A stretch of 64,000 nucleotides of DNA from Ruminococcaceae bacterium HV4-5-B5C. GTDB lineage: Bacteria; Bacillota; Clostridia; Oscillospirales; Acutalibacteraceae. Location: assembly GCA_900184925.1 (NCBI GenBank), contig FXYJ02000005.1:124001-188000 (forward strand), written 5' to 3'. The notes under the pieces were generated by a model. The model saw only the letters and a program-made list of their open reading frames with translations. It did no database searches and was not told the DNA's origin. This document shows, one piece after another, positions 25,850 through 35,025 of the stretch (positions within the stretch are counted from its first letter, which is position 1; each line of letters starts with the position of its first letter). Made by a program: the position numbers and the translations under genes.

Positions 25850-28021
25850 TTATACAAACAATGCAGCACCGGAACCTGCTATCAGGGAAAGCCCAGTTTC
25901 CTTCGAGTAAGCATCCGGGTCGGTCAGAACGGCAATGCCGCAGTTGAGCAGCTCCAGTTTACCGGCGCGGTACAGTGCCTGATAGTGGGGCAGATAGGTG
26001 TTGACACAATATGGACCAACAGCGCGGAAAATCTGACGGCTTACTTCTCCCGCCCGGAGCCGCTGGAGAAGCGCCTGTGCCTCCGGCCACAAAGGGATCA
26101 GAATTGCTTTTGTATTGTTTTCAATCATCTGGAATTTTCTGGCGATGTCCGCAAAGGGAAAGCTGAAATTATTGGCGGCCCCTTCCTCCGTTGTGTTCAC
26201 GATGTGTTTGCAGTCCAACTCTTCACCGGAAACAAGATAGGTTGTTTCAAAATAGCAGCGGATTGCGTCAGGGGAAGAAAGGTCGGAGTATTTCCGTGCG
26301 ACCGACCTGGTGATGTCGGTTTGACGCTGAACCGACGCAAGCTGATGACCCCGGTATTTTTTTTCCGGGCTGAAAATAACGACCCGGCTTTCTTCCTTGG
26401 AACGACTGCCTTCCCGGTTGCAGCGCCCGGCCGCCTGTATTTCGGAGTCGAGGCCCGCTTCCTCCCGGTAAACAACCGGAAAATCCACATCGACGCCCGC
26501 TTCAATCAGGCTTGTGGAAACAACGCGGCACGGTTCTCCGTCTTTCAGCCGTTCGCGGACCCGGTTCAACGTTTCTTTGCGGTGGGCGGGGGCCATCAGG
26601 GTGGAAAGATGAAAACTCCCTTCCTCTTTCAGCAGGGCGTAAAGGTTTTGGGCGTGCTGTCTTGTATTCACGATGCAAAGTGCCTGATTCCGGCCGTTGA
26701 TCGCCTCCGCAAGAGAAATATCATCCATTTCTCCCGACTGTACGAGAGTTGTGCGGCGGAAAAACTTATAGGTATCCGGAACGTTTTCACAGATCTCGGC
26801 ACATCTGATTTCCGGTGGAAATAACCCCTGCAGCGCGGGCTGCGTTGCACTGCAAAGCACGGCAGTGCAGCCATAATTGTATACAAGTTCCGAAATTGCC
26901 CTCACGCACGGCAGCAGGTATTCCCGCGGGATCATCTGGGCTTCATCAAAAATAATAACGCTGCCCGCAATGTTATGCAGCTTTCGGCAGCGGGATGATC
27001 GGTTTGCAAACAGAGATTCGAAAAACTGGACGTTTGTTGTTACAACCAGCGGAACATCCCAGTTTTCCGCAGCCAGTTTCAGCTTTTCCTGACTTTGAGT
27101 CTCTTTTTCTTCTTTGCAGTCGGGGAAGGTGAAATTGCTGTGATGCTCCAGCACATTTTCTTTTCCGACGATATTTCGGAAAACTTCCGCGTTCTGCTCA
27201 ATGATGCTGGTGTACGGAATCGCGTAGATTACCCGCTTCATTCCGTGCGTTGCAGCGTGTTTCAGTGCAAAAGCAAGTGACGAGAGCGTTTTTCCTCCGC
27301 CCGTCGGAACCGTCAGGGTGTAAAGGCCTTTCGGATCCGACGCTTTTTGAAGGCAGGAGGCGAGAATTTCATTCCGCTTTTTGTTAATGGAGTTTGCCGG
27401 AGCACGGAATGTCGAGAGGTGTTCCATAAGCTTTTCCAGAAGAGAGGACATATTTTCCATTCCTCCCCGGCAGACTGTTCCATTGGAAACAAACCGTTCC
27501 GTGTCCAGAAAATCCGCATCTACAAGACAGGAAAACAGCATGCGGATTAGAAAGGCGGCGGTGAACCCGCCTTTTCCCAGCATGTGAATAGGCGGCACCG
27601 TCTTTGGCAGTATTGCCTGCACGTCATTTTCCTGATAAAATTCAGTGAAATCTGGGACCTTCCGTTTCCGACGGGCAAAAAGCGTTGATTCATCCGGGGA
27701 ATCGGCGCTGCTCCCGCCGTCGGGAAGGCCGGAGTGATGCCCGGCTACACAGTAGGCTATCATCAAAGCGACACCGGTGTTCAGCGCTTTGAGAACCGCC
27801 TTTGCACCCGCCGTGGAATGGTCGCACTTTGGACCTCCGCGCAAAATGTGGTTTTGAAATTCCTGCGAATACTTTCCGGCGTCGTGTAATTTTCCGGCGC
27901 AGAAACCATATTCTCCGGCGCCGAAGGCGTCCGCAAATTCTTCCGCCAGTTCCGCCGTTCCGGTAAGATGTTCCAGGACGGACTGCGTTCTTCCGCTTTC
28001 ATCGATATGCGCAATCTTCAT
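25850..28021 (-). CDS. cas3: Cas3 nuclease-helicase with N-terminal HD domain
   Basis: A 723-residue effector that unwinds and degrades DNA marked by Cascade. The HD nuclease (residues about 1-200) has the His-Asp pair in GKLHDAGK and a later GHHSG. Helicase motifs are VPTGGGKTLSS (Walker A), IIFDEAQMIP, STSLIEAGVDVDFP and QAAGRCNREGS. The start at 28021 is preferred because GGAGAGG precedes it by six bases; an earlier in-frame ATG is at 28036. It is the first gene of the cas operon, under the promoter at 28157-28185. Confidence 0.96.
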   Translation of the reverse strand: MKIAHIDESGRTQSVLEHLTGTAELAEEFADAFGAGEYGFCAGKLHDAGKYSQEFQNHILRGGPKCDHSTAGAKAVLKALNTGVALMIAYCVAGHHSGLPDGGSSADSPDESTLFARRKRKVPDFTEFYQENDVQAILPKTVPPIHMLGKGGFTAAFLIRMLFSCLVDADFLDTERFVSNGTVCRGGMENMSSLLEKLMEHLSTFRAPANSINKKRNEILASCLQKASDPKGLYTLTVPTGGGKTLSSLAFALKHAATHGMKRVIYAIPYTSIIEQNAEVFRNIVGKENVLEHHSNFTFPDCKEEKETQSQEKLKLAAENWDVPLVVTTNVQFFESLFANRSSRCRKLHNIAGSVIIFDEAQMIPREYLLPCVRAISELVYNYGCTAVLCSATQPALQGLFPPEIRCAEICENVPDTYKFFRRTTLVQSGEMDDISLAEAINGRNQALCIVNTRQHAQNLYALLKEEGSFHLSTLMAPAHRKETLNRVRERLKDGEPCRVVSTSLIEAGVDVDFPVVYREEAGLDSEIQAAGRCNREGSRSKEESRVVIFSPEKKYRGHQLASVQRQTDITRSVARKYSDLSSPDAIRCYFETTYLVSGEELDCKHIVNTTEEGAANNFSFPFADIARKFQMIENNTKAILIPLWPEAQALLQRLRAGEVSRQIFRAVGPYCVNTYLPHYQALYRAGKLELLNCGIAVLTDPDAYSKETGLSLIAGSGAALFV

Positions 28022-28107
28022 TGCAATCCTCTCCATAGCCGGGAGCCCTTAAGCATCCCGGGTTTTTAGAAACCGATCTGCTTAACGAAGCCCTTGCTCA
28101 GGCACAG

Positions 28108-28139
28108 ATTGCAGAAATACTTGTAAATATTTCTGCAAT
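28108..28139. promoter_or_regulatory. 12-bp inverted repeat in the cas operon leader
   Basis: Arms attgcagaaata (28108-28119) and tatttctgcaat (28128-28139) are perfectly complementary with an 8-bp spacer. It lies about 18 bp downstream of the -10, on the transcribed side. Symmetry and position suit an operator for a dimeric repressor, or an mRNA hairpin. Confidence 0.55.
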
Positions 28140-28156
28140 TTCTTCCATATATTGAT

Positions 28157-28185
28157 AGTATAGGCTTGAATGTGCCAGGATTCAA
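28157..28185 (-). promoter_or_regulatory. Promoter of the cas operon
   Basis: Minus strand: TTGAAT (28185-28180), 17-bp spacer, TATACT (28162-28157). It would give a leader of about 130 nt before cas3. Confidence 0.65.
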
Positions 28186-28234
28186 GTAATAATGCAATGG
28201 AACAGATTCAATTGATTTTTGAGCTTGTTCCCTG

Positions 28235-28280
28235 AAAAAACAAGCGCCGTTATATCCGCAAACTGGATATAACGGCGCTT
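28235..28280 (-). terminator. Terminator of the AEC transporter gene
   Basis: A perfect 16-bp stem (28242-28257 with 28265-28280) followed on the minus strand by cttgTTTTTTc. It separates the AEC gene from the cas promoter. Confidence 0.8.
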
Positions 28281-28357
28281 ATCGGTGGCGCGCGGGACGG
28301 GATGATTCCGGAAGGAATTTGTGGGCGCATGGCACTCTCCGGCCACAACCGCTCAAA

Positions 28358-29266
28358 TCAGATTAGGACCAGCAGAAGGGTCATGATCGTCACGCTTACC
28401 AGAATACTGAAGGACGTAATTGCGCTCGAAAGCGCAACATCTCCTCCTGTGGCCTGAGAATAAACCGGGCACCAGGTTGAAACCGGCGCAAAAGCCAGAA
28501 TGATCAGGGTCTTGCGAATTTCATAATCAAAAGGAAGAAGAAAATAAAAGCAGAGTGCCATTGCGAGAGAGAGAAGGAGACGGATTCCGATATAATAGGC
28601 CAGTTTGTTCATGTATTCGGTTTTGAAATGAAATTCAAAGCCGATGCCCAGCATGAGCATGGAGAGAAAAGTGTTTGCATTGCCAACAATCCCGGTAAAA
28701 GTCAGAACAGGCTGCGGCAGATGAATTTTTGCCATCGTAAGCAGGAACATAATCAGATAGATGTCAAAGGGAATCGACTGAAAAATCTTCAGAATAAATT
28801 CGACCGGGTTCCGCTTATGTTCCCCGCGAACCAGATTGCCGGTAATCACTCTTGTTCCACTGGTACACATAACAGAGTTTCCGGCGTCAAAAAGGCAGAG
28901 CGCCATGATTGCGGGCGGACCTAAAAAGGTTTGGATAAAGGGATAGGCAAAGTTCCCGATGTTATATCCCGACAGGTTAATCATTGCAAATGCTTTTTCC
29001 TGCGGACTTTTCTTTCGTTTTAATTCATACCCAGCGGCCAGGGTGGTCAGATTGCAGGCCAGCCCGATCAGGATAATCCACAAAAAAGAAAGGTTAATGG
29101 TGGCTGTGCTTAAGCTGTTCACAATCGCGCATGGAAGGGTAAAGTTAAAGACAATTTTGGAAATGGGCTTAAAATCGTCAGGCGACAGCAGATGTGTTTT
29201 CTTAAACAAAGATCCCGCGCCGATAATACAAATGAGACATGCTGCCTTAACTAAAATGTTTACCAC
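28358..29266 (-). CDS. AEC-family (auxin efflux carrier-like) transporter
   Basis: A 302-residue membrane protein with about ten spans in two five-helix halves, as in the AEC/Mem_trans family (PF03547). Visible motifs are KIVFNFTLPCAIVNSL in the first half and NLSGYNIGNFAYPF in the middle, the latter a typical AEC signature (N...NxGxxxxP). Bacterial members export or exchange malate and other organic acids; the substrate here is unknown. The start is GTG at 29266 with GGAGAA upstream. Monocistronic, with its own terminator at 28242-28280. Confidence 0.88.
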   Translation of the reverse strand: MVNILVKAACLICIIGAGSLFKKTHLLSPDDFKPISKIVFNFTLPCAIVNSLSTATINLSFLWIILIGLACNLTTLAAGYELKRKKSPQEKAFAMINLSGYNIGNFAYPFIQTFLGPPAIMALCLFDAGNSVMCTSGTRVITGNLVRGEHKRNPVEFILKIFQSIPFDIYLIMFLLTMAKIHLPQPVLTFTGIVGNANTFLSMLMLGIGFEFHFKTEYMNKLAYYIGIRLLLSLAMALCFYFLLPFDYEIRKTLIILAFAPVSTWCPVYSQATGGDVALSSAITSFSILVSVTIMTLLLVLI

Positions 29267-29331
29267 GAATATTTCTCCAATATCTTGATTTTTAACAACT
29301 GTCCCGATCAGTTGATCTCTGGAATTTCATC

Positions 29332-30471
29332 TTACTCAACCATGCCGGGGAGACCGCTGCTTTGCCGCCCAACGGTTTCGGATGGGGACTCCCGTGCCTT
29401 TTGCAGCTTTTTGGAACGATACATTTGTTCATCGGCTTCTTTAAGAATTTTCTGAAAATCCAGGCCGCCTTCCCGCGAAATGCTGTATCCATATGCGACC
29501 GTTGGTAAACAGATGTCGTTTTCATGCTCCTTCGCAAGTGCTTCTGTCATATTCCTCAGCTGATATTCTATTCTTTTCGGATTTGTTTCCCTGCAGATGA
29601 TGTAAAATTCATCTCCGCCGACGCGATAGCAGGCGCAGTGGTTGTCCAGAGATTTCCGAATAATGCCCCCGATCGCTTTTAGTACGGTATCTCCGTAATC
29701 ATGCCCGTAGGTGTCGTTAACATCCTTAAAATTATTTACATCGAGCACAATAACGGAAAAGGCCTCACGGCCCGCCATCTGCTTTGCCGCTTTTTCAAAA
29801 GCCGCCCGGTTATAAAGCCCGGTCAGCGTGTCGAAACTGCTGTCAAACTCTGAAAGAAGAACAAAATACAGAAAAAGAGCTAACGTCACACAATGCCACG
29901 AGGCATAAACCGACGCTGACACAAGCTGAATACTTGTGCCTGCGGCCGTAAAAAGAGCTAAAGAAATCATTTTTCCCTTAATTGGGTAATTGTGTATCTT
30001 GCCTGTATGAAGAATGCTGGCGAGGAGCAGTGATAAATTGAGAATGGAGACTACAATAAAAACAGGGAAGTAATCGCCCCGTTCGTAATGGTTGCTGGCG
30101 TCAACGTAAAAATACAACCGGAAGGAAGGGGAAAAGACAGCGGCAAAGAGGTTGACCACCGTCGGAAGGAATAAAAATTTGTACGCGCGAAGAATCCCGA
30201 TGTCTGAGATAGCAATCAGGGCCAGGGGAACGACAGGGGTAAGCGCAAAACCGGCAACGTTGCAGAGAATATTAAAACCGCGGAGCGCGGCGTCACCATT
30301 TGTGGCCAGTAATGTCCCGCCTTCAGCCAGAATGATCGTTACGGTAAGAATGATTCCGAATAGGAAGGGCTTTTTGCGGTAGCTGTTGAGCATGCTGCTG
30401 CTATGGATTAAAACACACAGTAAGAAGAGGGCAGCGATGTCTATGGAACAGGTCGCAATATAAGTGCTCAT
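29332..30471 (-). CDS. Membrane-bound GGDEF protein, probable diguanylate cyclase
   Basis: A 379-residue protein. Residues about 1-205 contain seven or so hydrophobic segments forming a membrane sensor. The GGDEF domain runs from SSFDTLTGLYNRAAFEKA to the end, with the intact active site YRVGGDEFYII and metal-binding Asp in VIVLDVNNFKDVND. The inhibitory RxxD site expected five residues before GGDEF is absent (that position reads DNHC), so product feedback is probably missing. It should make cyclic di-GMP at the membrane. The signal is unknown. No EAL domain follows. Confidence 0.88.
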   Translation of the reverse strand: MSTYIATCSIDIAALFLLCVLIHSSSMLNSYRKKPFLFGIILTVTIILAEGGTLLATNGDAALRGFNILCNVAGFALTPVVPLALIAISDIGILRAYKFLFLPTVVNLFAAVFSPSFRLYFYVDASNHYERGDYFPVFIVVSILNLSLLLASILHTGKIHNYPIKGKMISLALFTAAGTSIQLVSASVYASWHCVTLALFLYFVLLSEFDSSFDTLTGLYNRAAFEKAAKQMAGREAFSVIVLDVNNFKDVNDTYGHDYGDTVLKAIGGIIRKSLDNHCACYRVGGDEFYIICRETNPKRIEYQLRNMTEALAKEHENDICLPTVAYGYSISREGGLDFQKILKEADEQMYRSKKLQKARESPSETVGRQSSGLPGMVE

Positions 30472-30593
30472 TTTGCAGTCATTCCTTCATCGACGAAAAC
30501 AAATATCGTTGTCGGTTCTATGATGAATTCATATTACAGTCTGCGCTGTCCACAGCAGTTCTACGGCCATCTGCTCGCTGCATCTGAAGGACA

Positions 30594-31436
30594 TCAGATT
30601 GTCAGCATCATTTCATATTGTTTTACGCAGCACTCAAAGTCAAGAGAATTCAAGAACAACCCGACCGCTTTCTGCGATGTTTCGGTGTTAAGAACCTGAA
30701 TTGTCTGCGCTGTCGTGTTTTCTGCCAGTGCCGCGAAGAGACTGGCGCCCACTCCTGCTCGGCGAAATTTCGGATTTACCCCGAATTGGGGAATATCTCC
30801 GGTTTCCTTCTCAACTATGCCATACCCGGCGGTTTCACCGCTGAACCGGATAACAACGCAGTGAAATGCTTCGGATGCGGCGGAGACGGATGCGGAGGAA
30901 TTTTGCCAGGAAGGTGCAAAGTCCCAGCACACTTTTGCCTGCTCTGGGTCGATCCGATCGACCTGTCCGGCGCGGTAAGCTGCGTGCGGTGTCAGGAGGC
31001 TCCGGTCAATCCGGAAGCAAGAAAAGTCTCTTCGAATTTGAAATCCCTGCTTCCTGTAAAGCTGCAAAGCAGGCTGGTTCGTCTGGATGACTTCCAGCAG
31101 ATATCGGTTGGCATGTCCTTTTTGCAGCAGGGCCCGCTCACGGATGAAAATTTCACCTGTGACGCCGTGCCTTCGGTATTCCGGGACAACCCCCGTCGCA
31201 ATATCGTAGGCCGTAAAAATCCCGCCGTATTGACGCAGCCCGGTCAGGGAAAAGCCAATCAGCTTTTCTCCGTCAAACGTTCCGACGGAGGCCGTCGGAG
31301 CAAAACCGCGCCTGCGCATCCTCCGTTCGAAGCTTTCAAATGGAGGCGCCATCGCTACCGAATAATCGGAAAATGCTTCGATAAAAGCCCGGTGGATCAA
31401 TTGCAGGTCCGTCTGTTCCAGGGTATGGTAGATCAT
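30594..31436 (-). CDS. GNAT-family N-acetyltransferase
   Basis: A 280-residue protein. The N-terminal half is a GNAT domain (IHRAFIEAFSDYSV, GFSLTGLRQYGG, ATGVVPEYRRHGVTGEIF as the acetyl-CoA loop, LLEVIQTNQPALQLYRKQGF). The C-terminal half resembles a second, shorter GNAT-like fold (GIVEKETGDIPQFGV, RRAGVGASLFAAL). Acceptor unknown. The start at 31436 is preferred; the frame is open to 31535 but those codons overlap no ribosome site. Confidence 0.82.
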   Translation of the reverse strand: MIYHTLEQTDLQLIHRAFIEAFSDYSVAMAPPFESFERRMRRRGFAPTASVGTFDGEKLIGFSLTGLRQYGGIFTAYDIATGVVPEYRRHGVTGEIFIRERALLQKGHANRYLLEVIQTNQPALQLYRKQGFQIRRDFSCFRIDRSLLTPHAAYRAGQVDRIDPEQAKVCWDFAPSWQNSSASVSAASEAFHCVVIRFSGETAGYGIVEKETGDIPQFGVNPKFRRAGVGASLFAALAENTTAQTIQVLNTETSQKAVGLFLNSLDFECCVKQYEMMLTI

Positions 31437-31461
31437 AAAATTGCTTTCTCCCCAAAGTCTG

Positions 31462-31689
31462 TTAATTTCCGCTGATGATAAATACGTTGCATTCCTCGCA
31501 GTGGTAGGCATACACTTTGTGAAGAGTAAAGACATTCATTTTATTGAGCGGTATTCCGGTGTTTTTCTGAAGCAGTGTTACCCTCTGCCTTTTCCCTTCC
31601 GGAATCCATTCAAGCTGATAGGGAACTCCGCCGAAATAGCCAAGCTGCATCTCACTCCCGCAATACGGGCAAACAGTATTGTCAGCCAT
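31462..31689 (-). CDS. DUF6487-type zinc-ribbon protein
   Basis: A 75-residue protein with two Cys pairs: CPYCGSEM near the start and YHCEECNVFII near the end, an expected Zn-binding ribbon. The layout with GYFGGVPYQLEWIPEGK matches small PF20097/DUF6487 proteins of Firmicutes, whose function is unknown. ATG 31689 has a strong ribosome site (GGAGGGGACATC). It lies 25 nt upstream of the GNAT gene on the same strand, probably in one transcript. Confidence 0.75.
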   Translation of the reverse strand: MADNTVCPYCGSEMQLGYFGGVPYQLEWIPEGKRQRVTLLQKNTGIPLNKMNVFTLHKVYAYHCEECNVFIISGN

Positions 31690-31779
31690 GATGTCCCCTC
31701 CTGATAGTACTGAATGATGACTGGCATTATTATACATCAAAAAGCCGGCGACGGTACAGCAGTTTTGCGGATAAATAAA

Positions 31780-31803
31780 CCGGCATGCGGAAAAGCATGC
31801 CGG
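31780..31803 (-). terminator. Terminator of the CUT1 transporter operon
   Basis: A 9-bp perfect stem ccggcatgc/gcatgccgg with a six-base loop, followed on the minus strand by tttattta. Confidence 0.65.
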
Positions 31804-31838
31804 CAGAACAGTTATTCAACCCACGGATTCTTTGGCGG

Positions 31839-32705
31839 TCAGCCCTTTACCGCACCTGCAATAACACTTTTCTGGAGCTGATCGCTGAACAGAAAATAAA
31901 TAATGAGGGTAGGGACCGTGGCGATGACGAGACCCGCTCCGATGGGCCCCCAATGTGTACCCTGCTGGCCGGACAGCGACATGATGCCGACCGTAAGGGT
32001 TTTGAGATTATCATCGCTGAGAAATGTATTTGCAAACATCAGTTCGTTCCAGGAGGAGAGGAAAGTGAAAATTGCAACGGTCGCAATTGCCGGGCGAACA
32101 AGAGGCAGCACGATGCTGTAGAACATCCGGTAGATGCTGCATCCATCCAGACAGGCCGATTCCTCGATCTCTCTCGGAACGTTTCGGTAAAAGCCAGCCA
32201 TGATAAATACGCCCATCGGCAGGGCAAAAGCAATATAGGGCAGGATCAGCGACAGGTAGCTGTTGAGAAGCCCTAAATTTTTCAAAACGACAAACAGAGG
32301 GAGGAGCGTTGCGTGGAGGGGCACCATCATCCCCAGAAGAATGTAAGTTAGAAAAGCCTTGCTCAGTTTCCACTGCATCCGCGAAATCGCATAGGCCGAG
32401 GTCGTAATCAGAATGGTGGAAACCAGAATGGTAATGCCCGTTACGATAATGCTGTTCAGCAGAAAGATCGAAACATTTCCGCTCGTCAGCACTTCCGTAT
32501 AGTTCGATACTCTCCATACCGTAGGAATCCCCATGGCATTTCCGCTGTAAATCTCATTGTTGTCCTTAAAGGAGAAAAGAAAGAGCCAGATCAGCGGGTA
32601 GACCTGCATCACTGTTACAATCCCCAGAAACAGGTACAGAACGACGGAAGAAGCTGTGATTTTCTTTTTCCTTCTGCCCGGTCTGCGGTCGGGGTCTGTT
32701 TTCAT
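31839..32705 (-). CDS. CUT1 sugar ABC transporter permease (MalG/AraQ type)
   Basis: A 288-residue inner-membrane permease with six hydrophobic segments. It has the cytoplasmic EAA loop EIEESACLDGCSIYRMFYSI, where the ATPase docks, and the family C-terminus SVIAGAVKG. It pairs with the next gene upstream to form the channel. The start is either ATG 32705 or GTG 32714; neither has a strong ribosome site, and the gene begins 6-15 nt after the preceding stop. Confidence 0.9.
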   Translation of the reverse strand: MKTDPDRRPGRRKKKITASSVVLYLFLGIVTVMQVYPLIWLFLFSFKDNNEIYSGNAMGIPTVWRVSNYTEVLTSGNVSIFLLNSIIVTGITILVSTILITTSAYAISRMQWKLSKAFLTYILLGMMVPLHATLLPLFVVLKNLGLLNSYLSLILPYIAFALPMGVFIMAGFYRNVPREIEESACLDGCSIYRMFYSIVLPLVRPAIATVAIFTFLSSWNELMFANTFLSDDNLKTLTVGIMSLSGQQGTHWGPIGAGLVIATVPTLIIYFLFSDQLQKSVIAGAVKG

Positions 32706-32720
32706 ATGTATCACCGTTCT

Positions 32721-33611
32721 TCAATTATCGACGTTTTTACTGAATAGTTTATTGATAACAAGCGTGAAAACGAGGCATTCCACAATAATGAAAATCGCCA
32801 TCGCACTTCCGTATCCGTACTGGTAGCGCGAAAAAATAGTCGTATACATCAGGGTCGTAGGCACTTCCGTAGCGTGCAGAGGTCCCCCGCCCGTCATGAC
32901 AAAAATTAGGTCGAACGCCTTAAACGAGCCTGTTACGGCAAAAATGATGCAGACGCAGAGAATTGGTTTCATCAGCGGAATCGTAATCCGGAATGCCATA
33001 TCCTTTTCCCCGGCGCCGTCAATACGGGCTGCTTCGTAAATATCCGGCGAGATTGATTTTGCACCGGCGTACAGCAGAAGCATGTGATAACCGACATATT
33101 GCCAGAGCATGGCGGCAAAAACGGAAGCCAGGGCCGTTTTTGTGTCGGCAAGCCATGCATTCGCAAGGTTTCCCAGCCCAATCGCTTTCAAAACCGCGTT
33201 GAGCATACCGTAATCGTTGTTATAAATTTTCATCCACAACTGGCCGATTACAACAGTCGAAACAATGACCGGAATAAAATAGACCGTGCGGAAAAAGCGC
33301 TCACCCCGGACTCCTCTCGCAAGGATCAGCGCCAGCAACAGGGAAATCGGGAGCTGGATGCCCACCGAAATTAAAGCTAACACCAGTGAATTAATAACAG
33401 CCTGTATAAAGCCGTCGGTATTATCCACAAACAGGTTCCTGTAGTTTGAAAAACCGACGAATATTTCTTTTGAAAAGCCGTCCCATTTCAGAGTGCTGTA
33501 GTGGAGCGAGAAAAAAATAGGGACAATGACGATAACCGTGAACAGCAAAAAGGTCGGGAATGTAAAAAGAAAAATTGTTTTTTTGTTTCGGAGCATTTTG
33601 TCCATAAACAT
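32721..33611 (-). CDS. CUT1 sugar ABC transporter permease (MalF/UgpA type)
   Basis: A 296-residue permease with six membrane spans. It begins with the N-terminal FTFPTFLLFTVIVIVPIFFS span and carries the EAA loop YEAARIDGAGEKDMAFRITI. It is the partner of the downstream permease and of the lipoprotein encoded upstream. No ATPase gene is present in this operon, so a shared MsmX/UgpC-type ATPase elsewhere in the genome is expected. Confidence 0.92.
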   Translation of the reverse strand: MFMDKMLRNKKTIFLFTFPTFLLFTVIVIVPIFFSLHYSTLKWDGFSKEIFVGFSNYRNLFVDNTDGFIQAVINSLVLALISVGIQLPISLLLALILARGVRGERFFRTVYFIPVIVSTVVIGQLWMKIYNNDYGMLNAVLKAIGLGNLANAWLADTKTALASVFAAMLWQYVGYHMLLLYAGAKSISPDIYEAARIDGAGEKDMAFRITIPLMKPILCVCIIFAVTGSFKAFDLIFVMTGGGPLHATEVPTTLMYTTIFSRYQYGYGSAMAIFIIVECLVFTLVINKLFSKNVDN

Positions 33612-33665
33612 CGGCTCTCTTCTCAGATAAAATCATTCAGCGGCGAGATATAACCAGGAAAAGGA

Positions 33666-33701
33666 TTTTCCCTGTTAAAGACAAAGCGATAACAGGGAAA
33701 A
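33666..33701 (-). terminator. Hairpin between binding-protein and permease genes
   Basis: Stem ttttccctgtt/aacagggaaaa (11 bp) in the 118-nt gap after the lipoprotein gene. It is likely to attenuate readthrough and so favour the binding protein over the permeases. Confidence 0.55.
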
Positions 33702-33729
33702 CCCATTTTTCAGATAGAATCAGCTGGAC

Positions 33730-35025
33730 TCATGACTTGTTGATTTTCTGCTGCATCTGCTTGCTGTAGTCGGCCGGTGCGATTGTTTTGCCGAACAGCT
33801 TCTGAACGAGGTCAAGATGCGTCTGAGCATCGTCGCCTGTCAGGTAGAGATCCCATGCCGGAACGCTGCCCGTAGATCCCTTCACAATGTCGTCCATGAT
33901 CTGTTTGGAAAGCGGATCAATCTTGGACTGGTCAAGAGAATCATATTTCCACTCAGGGAGTCCGCCGCCGGTCTGATACATACCGGTAGAAAACGCCTCT
34001 GCAAGATATTTGATTGCCTGAACAGCCTGATCCTTGTATTTGGTGCTTGCGTTTACGCACAGAGCGTCCGCGCCGCCGCCCAGGTATTCGGTGTCAACGC
34101 CTTTTCCGCCGGCAATTGTCGGGAATTTGACCGCGCTGACTTTACCCTTCAGGGAATCGTCAATGACCTGCGCGTCGAAGTTTCCGCCGAAATACATCGG
34201 GATATTGCCCTTTGTGAACTGTGCCGTGGCATCGTCACGTGTTACGCTCAGGACATCCTTCGAGAAGGCTCCGGCGTCCACAAGATCTTCGAGCTTCTGC
34301 GCGGCATCGGTAAACGGCGCCTGATCGTAAGAAGATTTCTTGTTCAGCACATCGAGGCAGGTGGAAGCTCCCGCTGAGCGAAGCGCGATCATGTCGTAAT
34401 ACCACATGCCGGGCCATTCGTCTTTTTCACCGACCGCCATCGGGGTGATTCCTTTGGCCTTGAATGCTTTCACCGCCGTCAGCAGTTCGTCAAACGTTGT
34501 CGGGACCTTCACGTTGTTCGCTTTGAACAGGTCGTTGTTTACATACAGAGCGCCGGCCTGCTGGTTGTAGGTGAGGCCGTAGACTTTTCCGTTGTAGGTA
34601 ATGTTGGTGAGTGCGCCGGAGAGAAGTTTGTCCTTCGTGCCGTCGTTCAGGTAATCGTCAAGGGCAAGGATCTTTCCTGCTTCAACAAACGGCTGAGTGA
34701 ATCCGCCGGCCCATGTATAGATGATGTCCGGTGCACTTCCGCCCGAAATAGCCGTTTTGATCTTCAGCTTATACGCGTTGTTCTCCGTGGAGCTTGCATT
34801 GATCTGGATGTTCGGGTGGTCGGAGTTCCACTTGCTGATGGTGTTTGCCATGGTGTGCTGGGTGTCGTTCGTGTAGTTGTTCCAGAAAGTCAGGGTGACT
34901 TTCTCACCGGATGCCGAGGCATTGCCTGCGGAGCTTCCGGTAGCCGGAGATTTGGAACATGCGGTTGCCATTGTCAACATGACGGAAGCACTCAGTACGC
35001 CGGCAAAGAATCGCCTGGATTTCAT
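33730..35025 (-). CDS. CUT1 sugar ABC transporter substrate-binding lipoprotein
   Basis: A 431-residue extracellular solute-binding protein (SBP_bac type 1). The signal peptide ends in a lipobox with Cys23 (MATAC). The mature part starts VTLTFWNNYTNDTQHTM and contains SGGSAPDIIYTWAGGF and VPTTFDELLTAVKAFK, the classic hinge features of oligosaccharide binders. It is the first gene of the importer operon and is divergent from a GH3 glycosidase, which suggests a xylo- or gluco-oligosaccharide ligand. The ribosome site AAGGGGGAG precedes the ATG. Confidence 0.93.
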   Translation of the reverse strand: MKSRRFFAGVLSASVMLTMATACSKSPATGSSAGNASASGEKVTLTFWNNYTNDTQHTMANTISKWNSDHPNIQINASSTENNAYKLKIKTAISGGSAPDIIYTWAGGFTQPFVEAGKILALDDYLNDGTKDKLLSGALTNITYNGKVYGLTYNQQAGALYVNNDLFKANNVKVPTTFDELLTAVKAFKAKGITPMAVGEKDEWPGMWYYDMIALRSAGASTCLDVLNKKSSYDQAPFTDAAQKLEDLVDAGAFSKDVLSVTRDDATAQFTKGNIPMYFGGNFDAQVIDDSLKGKVSAVKFPTIAGGKGVDTEYLGGGADALCVNASTKYKDQAVQAIKYLAEAFSTGMYQTGGGLPEWKYDSLDQSKIDPLSKQIMDDIVKGSTGSVPAWDLYLTGDDAQTHLDLVQKLFGKTIAPADYSKQMQQKINKS

